A stretch of DNA of 64,000 nucleotides. Source: Prorocentrum cordatum. Taxonomy: Eukaryota > Sar > Dinophyceae > Prorocentrales > Prorocentraceae. The notes under the pieces are model-generated. The model was not told the DNA's origin, made no database searches, and saw only the letters and a list, made by a program, of their open reading frames with translations. Below are positions 10,130 to 20,549 of the stretch, one piece after another. The first letter of the stretch is position 1; every line of letters starts with the position of its first letter. The translations under genes were made by a program, and so were the position numbers. The stretch is from the NCBI GenBank assembly GCA_963575745.1, contig CAUYUJ010018867.1:27501-91500 (forward strand). The letters are read 5' to 3'.

Positions 10130-10530
10130 ATGGCTACGAAAGGTCTCATGGGGGCCTCTTGGGGCTTCTTGGGCGCTTCTTGGAGCCTCTTGGGTCTCCT
10201 GGGGGGCTCTTCGGCCAAAAGGCGCGAATTTCCGGTTCCTCGTCCCCGTCTTGGGCGCCGCCTTGGGGCGTTCTTGGGCGGCTTGAGCGCCTCGTGGGCC
10301 GTCTTGGCCCCCTCGTGGGCCGTCTTGGGGCCCTCTTGGGGGCATCCCCGACCGGCTTGGGTGCCTCTTGGGCCGTCTTGGACGCAGTGGAAGCGCAAAA
10401 GGCGAACACGACAAAAACATAAGTTCTCCCAGAGGAAATCTACGATTTTTGCTTATTGGGGCTCTCTCGGGGTGCCTCTTGGGGCGTCTTCGGGGCCTTC
10501 GGGGGCCTTCTTGGCGTCATGGGAGTCGTC
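10130..10530 (-). repeat. AAGAGGCCCC-type array, reverse orientation
   Basis: The plus strand reads CTTGGGCGCTTCTTGG, CCTCTTGGG and GGGCCGTCTTGG, the complement of the CCAAGAGGCCCC units seen elsewhere. It begins about 100 bases beyond the start of the membrane/PAS gene. Confidence 0.7.
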
Positions 10531-10940
10531 TTGAAAGGCATCCGGAGCCATCAGAGAGCGTTTTCGAGCGTTCCGAATCCATCTTCGGGCGAGCTTGGAC
10601 GGCCCCTGGCGCTCCGGCAGGGCTCCGGGAGCGCCGGTCCCCACATTTGTGGTCGGGGCCCCGGCCCCCGGCCCCTGGACCCGGTCCCCCGTTATGTGTA
10701 TAAGAATACATGCAGGCCTTGTCTGGCGCACCCCTCCCCCGCGGGAGCGCGCCAAGACCCAATCGCTGCGCTTGGGAACGCTTCGGAGGAGTAAAACCAC
10801 AGGATGAGGAGCTCGCGGTCACTGGGGATGTTGAGAAGCAGTGGGACGAGGACGACGACGGCGAAGGGGGCGAGGACGAAAAGAAGGAACACACGCAAGA
10901 TCAGGGGTGCAAGCTGCCACACCCGTGGCAGCGAATTTCT
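10531..10940. other. Spacer, no gene recognised
   Basis: GC-rich, mixed sequence between the reverse array and a TCC tract; only motif-free frames. Confidence 0.4.
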
Positions 10941-11095
10941 GTCGAGACAGTCCTCCTCCTCCTCCTCCTCCTCCTCCTCCTGCTCCTCCTCCTCCTCCTC
11001 CTCCGCCTCCTCTTCCTCCTTTTCCTCCTCCTCGCCCTCGTCGTCGACGTCCTCGTCGTCGTCCTCGTCCTCGTCCTCGTCCTCACCCCTTTACT
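10941..11095. repeat. (TCC)n / (TCG)n tract
   Basis: A TCC run at 10951-11035 passes into TCG/TCC alternation to 11090. Confidence 0.9.
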
Positions 11096-11625
11096 CCTCG
11101 TCACCATTATCGGAAGCCCCGTGATCATCCTGAGCAGCTCTCTCCTGTTCTGCTTCCTCTTCCTCCAACTCATGCTCCCGTCCTCCATCCCACGCACGTC
11201 GGCCAAGAAGCGGCTGCGCCCTGCAAGGTGCGAGGGCGTCGAGTCGGCTCACCACAGACGGAGTGGAGGAGCAGGCGGCGTCGGCGAACGCGGGAGACTG
11301 ATGGGACGCGTGTGAGGACGGCCGAGGGGGGATCGCCCAGTCCTTTGCGACGCAGTTTCTTGGAGAAGAAAAACGAGAGCTGAGGGGCTGCATATGGTTC
11401 GAGCTCGAACTCGCTCTCACCAGACTTGGCGGCGGTGACGGTCGAGCTCGCCCAGTTGACATGGGAGAGTGGAAAACAGCCCGGCTGGTGTATGAATCAG
11501 GAGAGAATAGGATAGCACACGTGCGCGACAGGAAGGGAAATCTGGGCATCATGACGACGAGGAAGCGGAGGAGGACGATGAGACAAAAGACGATAACCGA
11601 CTGACGCAGGTTAGGACTCCAGCTG
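11096..11625. other. About 530 bases with no feature I can support
   Basis: No tandem period, no palindrome of note and no reading frame with recognisable motifs. Confidence 0.4.
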
Positions 11626-11841
11626 GGACCCTAATCCCACCAGCCGTTTGGGCGTGAGCGGTTTAGAGCGGCTCCTCTTCCACCACCACCCATTTACCCC
11701 TCCCCCTCCCCCCTCCCCCTGGACATGGACAGGGGGGTTCGCGACCAACCGGGGCGTCGAAGACGGGTTTGGCGAGGAGGCAAAAATCACTAATGTCTCT
11801 AAAGGTTTTGGACGTTGGGCCCCCTGGGGAGGGAACGGAAC
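11626..11841 (+). repeat. Composite dispersed repeat, head segment (ATCCCACCAGCC block)
   Basis: Starts TAATCCCACCAGCCGTTTGG, continues GCGTGAGCGGTTTAGAG, then a CCCCTCCCCCTGGAC stretch. The same succession occurs at 21045 and, diverged, at 57274. Block 11785-11840 (CACTAATGTCTCTAAAGG) parallels the ATCATTGATGTT blocks of the other copies. Confidence 0.6.
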
Positions 11842-11935
11842 CCAGACCCCCGACGTCGTGATTTTTTGACAACATCGACCCCCAGCAGTCTGGACCCTTT
11901 CCCTGGGACCGGCTTTTCATCCTGAGTCGTTGTTC
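11842..11935 (+). repeat. PAL dispersed repeat, left half only
   Basis: The left hairpin end (CCCAGACCCCCGACGTCGTG, then a T-run) and the GTCTGGACCCTTTCCCTGGG block are well preserved. The copy stops after TCCTGAGTCGTTGTTCC. Confidence 0.7.
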
Positions 11936-12017
11936 CCCACATCCTAAGATGGGATTCTTGTTATTCCTTGGACGCCGCCGACTTCTCCTCCTTCGTCTCC
12001 TTCTCCTCCCCTCTCCT

Positions 12018-12148
12018 CCTCATACCCAGACTTATTCACACTCAGATTTACTCATACCCAGACTTACTCAGACACAAACTTACTCATACTCAGGCCTACT
12101 CATAATCAGACCTACTCCTACTCAGAATTACTCATGCTGAGACTCACT
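12018..12148. repeat. 12-13 bp minisatellite (CAGACTTACTCA)
   Basis: About ten imperfect units of CAGA(C/T)TTACTCATAC. Confidence 0.8.
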
Positions 12149-12155
12149 CATGCCC

Positions 12156-12455
12156 GGGTGTTTTCACGGTCCCGTTCGCGGCCGTTTTGTGGGGATGTCT
12201 CGAGCGGGTTGCCTGTTTTCTGTCCCAACATCCTTCGCTTTCGGAGCAGATTTGGAGGATGTCTCGAGCGAGGCGCTCACTTTCACGTCCCCAAGGGGAG
12301 CCGCCAGGGGTGTTTTCACAGTCCCGTTCGCGGCCGTTTTGTGGGGATGTCTCAAGCGGTTTGCCTGATTTCTGTCCCAACATCCTTCGCTGTCGGAGCA
12401 GATTTCGAGGATGCCTCGAGCGAGGCGCTCATTTTCACCCTCCAGGTGGGCCAGA
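12156..12455. repeat. 152-bp tandem duplication
   Basis: Two consecutive copies, starting at 12156 and 12308 with GGGTGTTTTCAC. They share blocks such as GTCCCGTTCGCGGCCGTTTT and CCAACATCCTTCGCT at constant offsets, with a few substitutions. Confidence 0.85.
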
Positions 12456-12514
12456 TTTGCCAGATTTTGAGGTTTGTCTGTTTTGGTGGCCAGGCTCGTG
12501 GGCGCAGACTCTTT

Positions 12515-12775
12515 TCATAATACCACAAGAGGCTCCAGCAGGCTCCAGGAGGCCCCAGGAGACCACATGAGGTCCCAGGAGGCATCAGGAGGCCACAGAA
12601 AGACTCAAGAGACCACATAATGCCCCAAGAGGCTCCAAGAGGCCCCAGGAAGCTCCAGAAGGCCTCAGGAAGCCACAGGAGGCCCCAGGAGGCCACAGGA
12701 AGCGCCAGGAGACCTCGGAAGGCAACAGGAGGCCCCGAGAGGCCCCAGGACCAGGAGGCCTCAGAAGGCAACAGG
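12515..12775. repeat. CCAGGAGGCCCCAGGAGG array
   Basis: Units of about 9-18 bases (GGCCCCAGGAGGCCACAGG). It is related to the AAGAGGCCCC arrays but with a CAGGAGG core. Confidence 0.8.
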
Positions 12776-12777
12776 AG

Positions 12778-13053
12778 TGGCTCCAATCCCATGTGTTTTA
12801 CGTATGCTCCTATCGATTGGGCCTCACCTGGAGCACGATTCCTTGATGTTATACGTATGTTTCGATAGATTGTCCTTCTCTGTGTGCACAATCCTACATG
12901 TTTGACTGATGTTCTTATGCATTGGGCCTCTCCTGGGGCACGAGTCCTTGGTGTTTTACGTGCGTTCCTATAGATTGCTCTTCTCCTGCGGCTCTAATCC
13001 GCAATGTTTTATGTACGCTTGTTGCTATAGATTGGTCCTCTCCTGGGGCACGA
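12778..13053. repeat. ~54-bp minisatellite, five diverged units
   Basis: Each unit carries TGTTTTACGTATG, then CTATAGATTGG, CCTCTCCTGGGGCACGA, with about 20 percent divergence between units. Confidence 0.8.
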
Positions 13054-13055
13054 AA

Positions 13056-13145
13056 CCTCCCTAGGAGGTCCCAAGAGCCCCAAGAGGCTCCTGGAGACTC
13101 CAGGAAGCCCCAGTAGGTTTCACGAGGCCCCAGGAGGCCCCAGGC
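13056..13145. repeat. Short CCCAAGAGGCTCC array
   Basis: Six or so degenerate units of the AAGAGGCCCC type directly following the 54-bp minisatellite. Confidence 0.65.
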
Positions 13146-13329
13146 TCATGCGCAGAGACGCGCTCGTACTACTGAGACTCATCCACACTCCAATTCATTC
13201 GCAGTTAGAGTCATGTCCAGACCGTCACAACTGAAGCCCGTGTATATTCGAAAGCTTTTGCGCCTGGACATTCACGGCGGACAGGTCCATGCGAGTAGAT
13301 GCACAGATGGGAAGCTCCACACAGTGAAT
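13146..13329. other. Spacer, nothing recognised
   Basis: Unique-looking sequence between two repeats with no supported gene. Confidence 0.35.
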
Positions 13330-13425
13330 AATTGACGGTCCCGAAACCCAAGAAGGGCCCCTGGAGGCCGAAAAAAAAAACGCCGTGATGTTTTCACAGC
13401 GCGAGGGGGTCTGGGAATGTGGTAC
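13330..13425 (+). repeat. PAL dispersed repeat, right half only
   Basis: Begins TTGACGGTCCCGAAACCC and ends with the right terminus (GTGATGTTTTCACAGC, GCGAGGGGGTCTGGG). An A-run replaces part of the interior. Confidence 0.7.
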
Positions 13426-13429
13426 CCCC

Positions 13430-13740
13430 CCTTCGTGGAACGACCTCCTCCGAGGTGGCCCCAGGAGGGCCCCCGAGGCTTCTTCCAGGGGTGCCCCACG
13501 ACGGCCCCCGACGGCTTCTTCCAAAGGAGCCGCACGGGAGGCCCCAGGGGGCCCCGAAAGGCCCCCCGGAGGCTCCCATGAACGCCCCAAGAGGCGCCAA
13601 GAGGTCCCCAACAGGCTCCCAAGAGAGCCCCAAGAGGGCCCCAAGAGGCTCCCCCAAGGGGGCCCCCGAGGCTCCCACGGGGCCCCTGGGGCCGCCAAGG
13701 GGCGCCCAAGACGCCCCAGTAGGACCTCCAGAGACTTTCA
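13430..13740. repeat. Degenerate CCCCAAGAGGC / GGCCCCCGAGGC array
   Basis: Repeated 12-18 base units flank the PAL right end. It gives Pro/Arg/Gly-rich frames on one strand and Leu/Gly/Trp-rich frames on the other. Confidence 0.7.
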
Positions 13741-13799
13741 GGAAACATACGAAGAGACTCCGAAAGGCATGCGAGAAGCCTCTGGCTTTTCTGTTCGCC

Positions 13800-13867
13800 C
13801 TCTTCCTCCTCCTCCTCCTCCTCCTCCTCTTCCTCCTCCTCCTCCTCCTCCTCCTCCTTCTCCTCCA
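13800..13867. repeat. (TCC)n tract
   Basis: Nearly pure TCC with two CTT interruptions. Confidence 0.95.
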
Positions 13868-13984
13868 TGCCTTTTCCTTGCGGTTAACTCCTCCCTGTCG
13901 CACCCCGAAGCCAGCCGGAAGGGCGGGCAGGGCGTTTCGCCTGAGACTTCCTGACCACTCACGACCCTGAACCTTGAAAATTGG

Positions 13985-14218
13985 CAACAGCTTCACAGAT
14001 GGAGGGCGGGCCGCTTCCAAAATGTGGCTCTCGCCACAGCGCCGCGCGCATTCGTCTAAACTAATTACAGGAAGTTCACGGATTGAGGGCGGGCGGTTTT
14101 CAAAATGTGACTCTCTCCTTAGCGCCGCGCACATTGGTCTTACAAACTTGGTGAAGGCGTTTTTTTTTTCAAAATGTGGTTCCCACCCTAGCGCTGAACA
14201 CACCCGTCTGCAACGTTT
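13985..14218. repeat. ~75-85 bp tandem repeat, three diverged units
   Basis: Units share GGGCGGGCGGTTTTCAAAAT, GTG(G/A)CTCTC and AGCGCCGCGCACATT. The third unit is shortened and carries a T-run. Confidence 0.7.
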
Positions 14219-14224
14219 GTGAAA

Positions 14225-14440
14225 GCTGCACGGACTCCCACGTTCAACGCAAAAGAAATGGTGTTCTGGAATGGCTCAAGACTACCACGGCGCAAAAGTT
14301 CCGTTGAGCCGCGGCGTTCAACTCCCAGGAACGGTGTTCTGGCACGACCTAGGATCGTGAAGACGCAGCGGTCAATTTGTTTCGTGGCGTTGGAGTTCCG
14401 AGAACGGTGTCCGGGAACGCTTCGGGATATTCAAGTGGAC
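14225..14440. repeat. Diverged repeat with GGTGTTCTGG boxes
   Basis: GCGTTCAACTCCC/AGGAACGGTGTTCTGG-like blocks recur near 14240, 14307 and 14383. The period is about 70 bases with strong divergence. Confidence 0.45.
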
Positions 14441-15290
14441 ACTTCCCGCGGCGGAAACGAATCCTCGTACGGGCCTGTACAGAGGGAGCGCGGGAGGAGG
14501 GCTTATGCAAACATCGTTGATGCGTGTTGGGTTTACACTGGTCCTCCTCCTCACTATCATCCGCCAAGTCCTCCTCCTCCCCCCTCCCTCCCGCTCCTCC
14601 TCCGATTTCTCCTCCAACCTCCCCTATCCAGGGGCACGGCGGCCTCCCCAGCCCTTGATTCCACTGCATTCTCCTCCGCACCCCTTCTCAGGGCGCCTTT
14701 CCTGGGCACAGTTTCTGGATGGACTGATGGGTTACTTTTTGCTCGCGAGCGCAAGCGGGAGACGCGCGCCGTCAGGAAGATCCAGCAAAGACCTAAATTA
14801 CAGCGGCCAGATACGAGGCCAAGCGCGTGCAGCGAACGAGCAGCCGAAAATCGCAAGCTAGAAGTCGAAGACAACCGAGCCCGGGTGTCGAAGGGATCGG
14901 CAGCGCCCAACTGCGCCGACGTCATCCTCGACGAACTTCTCCTCAGCACTGAAGGGGTTACTTGTTTTTCGGTCGCGTCCGTTAGCGATGGCGCAGGCGG
15001 AGTCAGAAGCTGTCCGGGGCGCGGATGCAAGCCTAATTAGCTACAGGGCGCGCAGCAGGCCGGCCGGGCCAGCTCACAAAGCAGCTGCTGTGCCGCGTGG
15101 CGAGGCTGACAGGCTGAGGGCACCCAGATAGGCTCGGGCAACGTGCACTCTGACAAAATGCCAGAAAATTCTGTGTACGCCAAGCGGCGTGAGCCCCTCA
15201 GAGAGCGCGAAGAGGTACGCTGAAGGGGTTACTTTTTTTGATCTGCGGCTCCAAGGACGATTCCAGAGAGCGGGTCGTATCGAGCATGGG
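14441..15290. other. About 850 bases with no gene; contains one GATGGGCTGGTGGGG-type box
   Basis: A CT-rich stretch lies at 14537-14625. The segment TTTCTGGATGGACTGATGGG near 14710 belongs to a short dispersed box seen also at 22112, 47400, 55625 and 58270. Another weak relative, CTGAAGGGGTTAC, occurs at 14950, 15222 and 16475. Confidence 0.5.
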
Positions 15291-15300
15291 GCAGCACGTA

Positions 15301-15510
15301 AGATAATTGCCAGCGGGCCAAAAGCCAACGCCGGAGTGCACACGTGCCAGAGAGGGCGTAGCAAGCTTGGGGCGACAAGCGAGATAATTGCCAGCGGGAC
15401 AAAAGCCAACGCTGGGATGCACATGCGAGGGGTGAACCCCATTAGGCCCAGCAAAGGCAGGACGGCGAGCAGATAATTGCCAGCGGGCCAAGAGCCGACG
15501 CCGGAAAGAA
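15301..15510. repeat. 81-89 bp tandem repeat, three units
   Basis: AGATAATTGCCAGCGGG starts at 15301, 15382 and 15471. Each is followed by (A)AAAGCCAACGC and a GCACAC/GCACATGC block. Confidence 0.8.
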
Positions 15511-16440
15511 CATGCGGGGGAAAAATGAACCGCATTCCGCCGAGCCCGGCACCCGGTGAAAGCGGGGCGAAGCACAATGGCGCCAGCACCCGACTACCGG
15601 GAAGAGAGAAAGCACCGCGGACCACAGCAAACCAGGAACCCTCACTCACGGAGCAACTGAAAGCTCATGGCCGGCTGCACGCAACCAGTGGGGGGAAGCG
15701 CCACTGGGCACGGTCGTCAGGACCGAAGTGCGTCGAGGGAGGCGTGGGCCTTCCGGCCGCCGACCCCATCTGGCCAAGGCGCGCCCAGGCGGGTAAAAGG
15801 GACCATGTCCGAGAACGGGGCCAAGTGGTGAAGCCGTCGTTGGCGCCTGCCAGGGGGGGGTGCCACAGAGCGGTGTCGACGTAGAAGGTGCGTTGTGTGG
15901 AACGACTGGGGCGGGCCTTAGGCCGGCGGTCGCAGCCGCCCGATGGCCCAGGCGGGCGAGACGGGCCCATGTCCGAGAGAACCAGGCCAAATCCAACCGT
16001 GCGCGTGGATTATTTCAGCCGACGCCACACGGACTGAGTCCACGGTGGACCGTGGAAAGCTAGTCGCAGCGCGGCCACAAAGGTGTCCCACATCCAGGGG
16101 GGGTGCTGGGAGTGCCACGACCTGTCACTGCGGTGAAACAACCACGTCGAACGTCCTGCTGTGGAGGTCGAGGTGAAGTAGGGGGGGGGGGGGGGGGCGC
16201 AGCCGATAGCCGCAGGTCAGTTGAATACGTGGGGGAAGGACGAGAGCCCAGCGGCCACCGTCGCCAAGGACCCAGCCCGGCGTCGTCGGAAGGTGGCCAG
16301 GAGGGGACCCTGCCTGGTGGGGGGGGAAACGCCACCAGGTCGCTGCCGTCGGATGCGAAGCTTATGGGGCGAAAGAGGGGAGGGCCTTCGGCCTGCAGCC
16401 CCAGCCATCCAACGTGAGTGCCCAGCGGGCACGTCGGGCC
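15511..16440. repeat. GC-rich diverged repeats (GGGCCTT...GGCC blocks); no gene
   Basis: Blocks with GGGCCTTCCGGCC-type cores and GCCCAGGCGGG...CATGTCCGAGA recur near 15750, 15913 and 16385. A G-run lies at 16180-16197. Frames here are artefacts of composition. Confidence 0.45.
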
Positions 16441-16544
16441 CAGGTCAGAAAAAGGGCCAAAGTGAACCGTGTGACGGAAATAGGCTGAAGGGGTTACGCG
16501 AAGCGTCCAGAAGTGAAGACCCGCATGCTGGATCTCCAGGATCA

Positions 16545-16645
16545 CTCCAGGGGGGCCGCCACGGCCCCCGAGACGACTCCCCGAGAGCCCCAAGAGGGCT
16601 CCAAAGGCTCCCAAACGGGCCCCAAGAGACCTCCAAGACGAGGAG
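16545..16645. repeat. Short CCCCAAGAGGGCTCC array
   Basis: About seven degenerate AAGAGGCCCC-type units. Confidence 0.65.
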
Positions 16646-17312
16646 GTGACAGACGAGAATGGCTGGAACCGATCGGTCAGAGTTGCACACTCCACCTCCA
16701 TTGGGTACGTGCGTACATGGGCCTATACCCGACGCCCTCCGGCTACCTGTCTTGACCACTTCGCTTTGATCATGCTTCTTCTGACCCACTCACCTTCCCA
16801 TTATCTGGAGGCAACTCGCCTTCTTCGGAGGATGAAATGCCAGGTAATTTAATGGGCCTGGCTGCGACACCTGACTCGAGCAAGAAGCGACGGCGGCGCC
16901 AACACACACACCCCGTTGCGACGGATTCCTCTTCCCTTGATTTGGTCCTCACCTTTCCCTAGCCTGCCCAGTGATCGCCTCATCCCTGTCACAATCGGCA
17001 GGCCAATCCGATACCCTCCCTTACTCGCGCTCGTGCTGCATCTCTACGTCCCTCGAATCTCGTCACCGTCGTCATCTTCCACTCTCCGTGCTCCCAGTGC
17101 GGAAGCTACACGTGCTCCTCCTGCAGCACACTCGTCGGCGTCGACGCTTCTGCGCTCTGGCTGCCGCACCCAGAGCCACAGACACATGTGCGCACGCCAA
17201 ATGTCATCAGCTCTCTGTCCCCGGAAGGAAGAAGGGGGGAAATGGAAACAGAAATGGACAAATCGCAAAGCAGCGTAGACACATCGAACTGCGAGGTGTA
17301 CCCGCTCAGAGG
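16646..17312. other. About 670 bases with no supported feature
   Basis: Mixed composition with short frames only. No intron-exon pattern that I can defend. Confidence 0.4.
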
Positions 17313-17314
17313 AA

Positions 17315-17342
17315 TACGACGACGACGACGACGACGACCACA

Positions 17343-17386
<44 letters not shown>

Positions 17387-17395
17387 CATGGCGAG
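17315..17395. repeat. (GAC)n microsatellite
   Basis: Pure GAC/ACG triplets with one ACCACA interruption. Confidence 0.95.
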
Positions 17396-17514
17396 GACGG
17401 AGCCGTGGGGAATCGATGAACGAAAACGGAATCCCGAGAGCCTAGGCCGGCGGGGTGCGGACTGGGCAGGGGGTTGGACGGGGGCATTGTGGGGGCAGGG
17501 GGTGGGCGCGGTGC

Positions 17515-17622
17515 CCAGTCCTCCTCCTTCTCCTCCTCCTCCTCCTCCTCCTCCTCCTCCTCCTTCCTTCTCCTCCTCCTCCTCCTCCTCCTCCTCCTCC
17601 TCCTCCTCCTCCTTCTCCGACG
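17515..17622. repeat. (TCC)n tract
   Basis: TCC run interrupted by TTCCTTC; adjoins the PAL copy at 17630. Confidence 0.95.
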
Positions 17623-17629
17623 CCACGAT

Positions 17630-17800
17630 CTCCTCATGACGTCGACCCCCAGGGGTCCCGACCCATGCCCCGGGACCTGCTTTGCGTCCCGCGTCGACCT
17701 CTGACGGCCCCGGGGCCCGGCGAGGGCCCCCGGAGGCCGAGAAGAACGAGACACCCCCCGCCGTGCTTTTGTTCGCAGCGCGAGGCGGTCGGGGTCCGTA
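17630..17800 (+). repeat. PAL dispersed repeat, GC-shifted near-complete copy
   Basis: GACGTCGACCCCCAGGGGTC, GGGACCTGCTTTGCGTCC, CTGACGGCCCCGGGGCCCGG and GGAGGCCGAGAAGAACGAG follow the family order. The right terminus is GCGCGAGGCGGTCGGGGTCC. It is flanked by TCC and GGA tracts on its two sides. Confidence 0.65.
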
Positions 17801-17802
17801 GC

Positions 17803-17875
17803 CAGGAGGAGGAGGAGGAGGAGGAGGAGGAGGAGGAGGAGCAGGAGCAGGAGCAGGAGGAGGAGGCGGTCGGGG
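17803..17875. repeat. (GGA)n / (GCA)n tract
   Basis: GGA triplets with GCA interruptions immediately after the PAL copy. Confidence 0.95.
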
Positions 17876-18104
17876 TGAGCGGGTGGGGGGGTAGGCTCCT
17901 CCTCCGACATCCGACGGCGTGGGCCTCCGGTGCCCCGGCGCGGGCGTTGCCCAGGAGGCGTCCCCGGCCCCTCGGGGCGTCCCCGGGATCTCTCCGAGAG
18001 CGCCCCACGGCCTCCAAGGAGCAACCCTCGCGACGCGGCCCACGGGACCCCCGGGCGGTCCGAGAGGGGCCGAAGAGCGGGGGACTCCTCGGGCCAGCTC
18101 CTCC

Positions 18105-18230
18105 TCTCACTATCCTACTCCTGCTCCTCCTCCTCCTCCTCTCCTCCTCCTCCTATTCACTCCTCCTCCTCTGCTCCTCCTCCTCCTCCTCTCCTCCTCC
18201 TCTTCCTCTCCTCCTCCTCCTCCACCTCGA
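18105..18230. repeat. (TCC)n tract
   Basis: TCC run with several TCT and TAT interruptions. Confidence 0.9.
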
Positions 18231-18920
18231 CGGCTCCGGAACCTGCGCCTTTTTCGGGCCGAGTCCGACCAGCCATAGGGAGAGGGGGGCCTGGCCGACT
18301 GGCCGAGGGGGGGGACATAGCGACTGGAATCGGCGATGCATGTGGCCGACAGATCGGTGACCGATACCGAGTCTGGACCTTCCTGGGCGGGGGTGGGGGC
18401 TATCGGGCCCATATCGGCGATCCATGGGCGATTGGGGGTCGATGCATCCCCCCCAAGCCTGTCCCCCCCATCGTTGCCCCTGACCCCCCCCCCTTCACTC
18501 TCTCTTTCTGTGACCCCGGGGGGGGTCCAGACAGCAGCTCACGACGCCAGCGTGGTCCTGGACGGGGCAGAGCGCCGCTGGCGCCGGAGCTCACGCCGCG
18601 TCTCGTGGAGCCCCCGCGGCAGGGGAGAGGCGAGGGAAGGACGCAGCACGACGAACTTCGAGAAGGCCGCGAGGCCGCGCCCCTGAAGCAGGCCGTGCGG
18701 GCGGACGGACGGCCCGCTCGCACCGGGCAGGTCGCCCGCAGGGCCCCTGCAGGGGCGGAGCCGGGCGGGGCCGTGGCCGCGCAGAGCTGGCCGAGGACAT
18801 CGGCAGCACGGCCTCGCAGAGTGGCCCCACCGCGGCATCCGCACGAGGGCGGCGGCTCCGCCACGGGCCGCAGAGGGCGGAGGCTGGGCGGGGCCGTGGC
18901 CGCGCAGAGGCTGGACGGTA
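18231..18920. other. GC-rich sequence, no gene recognised
   Basis: Contains two direct copies of GGGCGGGGCCGTGGCCGCGC (near 18760 and 18883). All frames are compositionally open without motifs. Confidence 0.45.
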
Positions 18921-18921
18921 G

Positions 18922-19061
18922 AAAATAAACTTTTTCGCTGTCGGCGGGGGCGCCTGTCCCAGGGCGGCTGGAAAGTTTATACCCTTACGGTGGCACCGTA
19001 GGGGTATAAACTTTCCAGCCACCCAGGGACACGCGCCCCCGACAGCGAAAAAGTTGATTTT
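18922..19061. mobile_element. Near-perfect 140-bp foldback (hairpin) sequence
   Basis: The arms 18922-18992 and 18994-19061 are reverse complements with 63 of 68 aligned positions matching and one 3-base gap. The centre is TACGGTG-G-CACCGTA, so there is essentially no loop. Arms include CTTTTTCGCTGTCGG and GGCTGGAAAGTTTATACCC. There is no coding capacity. A foldback or MITE-type element fits; transcribed, it would form a long hairpin RNA. Confidence 0.75.
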
Positions 19062-19239
19062 GCACCGTTCTTCGCTCGCTGAACTTCTTGTTCCCGCAAG
19101 AGGTGGCCCCGAGAAGGCCGCGGCATCGGCGCACGACGCTCTCACTCGCACGAGGCCTGCGTCGCGGCTGCCGCGAGAGAGGGAGGCAGAGGAGACGAGA
19201 GGCCGCGGCCGCCCGAGCTGGCAGCGGCGGGGCGAGCCA

Positions 19240-19465
19240 GACCCCCCGACGCCGCGAGTGTTGCGCAGCGTCGGCCCCCAGAGGTCTCCTCCTCCTCCTC
19301 CTCCTCTCCTCCTCCTCCTACCTACCTCCTCCTTCCTCCTCCTACCTCCTCCTGCCTTCCCCCTCCTCCTGGACCCTTCCCGGACCAATTGTTATCCTGG
19401 TCGTCGTTTGCCAGGTCCGGGGCCCAGGAAGGCTCCTGGAGGCCATATCCTACCCTGCGACGTAC
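19240..19465 (+). repeat. PAL dispersed repeat interrupted by a TCC-type tract
   Basis: The left part (CAGACCCCCCGACGCCGCGA, CGTCGGCCCCCAGAGGTC) and the right part (CAGGTCCGGGGCCCAGGAAG, CTCCTGGAGGCC) are separated by about 90 bases of TCC/TACC repeats at 19287-19372. Confidence 0.55.
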
Positions 19466-19632
19466 CCAACCCTTCCTATTACATGTATGGCGGTGTACTC
19501 AGGACCACTCAGTGCTGACTGGCATCCTGAAGGACTCGCAGTGCGCAAGAAGAGCACCCAGCAGTGATTTCAGACGAGCGCAGCAAGAAGAGCAGCGGCG
19601 AAAATCCAAAACAGACACGCAAGGGGCGTTTG

Positions 19633-20298
19633 TGGTGGTCCGCGTATGACGTACCTCCGCTGGGCCTCCCAGGAGCCCACGAAAGTGCCGACAGTTTCGC
19701 AGATCGCAGCCCCCCAGGGCACCGCGAGCTGTAGTGGTGGTCCGCGTATGACGTACCTCCGCTGGGCCTCCCAGGAGCCCACGAAAGTGCCAACAGTTTC
19801 GCAGGTCGCAGCCCCCCAGGGCACCGCGAGCTATAGTGGTGATCTCCTCCCAGGAGCCCACGAAAGTGCCGACAGTTTCGCAGATCGCAGCCCTCCAGGG
19901 CACCGCGAGCTATAGTGGTGATCTGCGTATGACGTACCTCCGCTGGGCCTCCCAGGAGCCCACGAAAGTGCCGACAGTTTCGCAGATCGCAGCCCCCCAG
20001 GGCACCGCGAGCTGTAGTGGTGGTCCGCGTATGACGTACCTCCGCTGGGCCTCCCAGGAGCCCACGAAAGTGCCAACAGTTTCGCAGATCGCAGCCCCCC
20101 AGGGCACCGCGAGCTATAGTGGTGATCTGCGTATGACGTACCTCCGCTGGGCCTCCCAGGAGCCCACGAACGCGCCGACAGTTTCGCAGATCGCAGCCCC
20201 CCCCAGGGCACCGCGAGCTACGGTGGTGATCTGCGTGCGTATGACGTACCTCCGCTGGGCCTCCCAGGAGCCCACGAAAATGCCGACAGTTACGCAGG
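19633..20298 (-). repeat. ~102-bp satellite array, reverse orientation (six to seven units)
   Basis: GTATGACGTACCTCCGCTGG begins units at 19644, 19746, 19927, 20029, 20131 and 20239; a shortened unit lies at 19849-19926. Read on the minus strand, the unit contains GGGGGGCTGCGATCTGCGAA and ACTGTCGGCACTTTCG, matching the satellite at 20550 and 22135. The 102-base period is divisible by three, so frames stay open on both strands. I regard those as non-genes. Confidence 0.85.
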
Positions 20299-20549
20299 AG
20301 AGAAGGAGGAGGGGAGGAGGAAAGAGGAGAGAAGGACGGAACGACCACACTGCTCTATTCAAAACGAGAACCCAACACGAAAAACGAAAAATGTCCCGTC
20401 GTGATTCCTTTCACAACGCGAGGAGGTCTGGGGAACACTTTTTCCCAACCCTCCTTGCTTGGGTATTCGTTTTGAATAGAGCAGTGTGGTCTCCACTCCT
20501 TCCTTCCTTCTTCCTCCCTCCCTCCCTGCCTCTTCCTGTCTTGCCTGCG
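20299..20549. repeat. Inverted boundary sequence between two head-to-head satellite arrays
   Basis: 20341-20380 and 20455-20492 are inverted copies of TTTTGAATAGAGCAGTGTGG with neighbouring GGGTTCTCG/GGGTATTCG. Purine-rich sequence lies on the left (20299-20335) and pyrimidine-rich on the right (20495-20545). The middle carries a PAL right terminus (GTCGTGATTCCTTTCACAAC, GAGGAGGTCTGGGG) at about 20393-20440. Confidence 0.7.
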
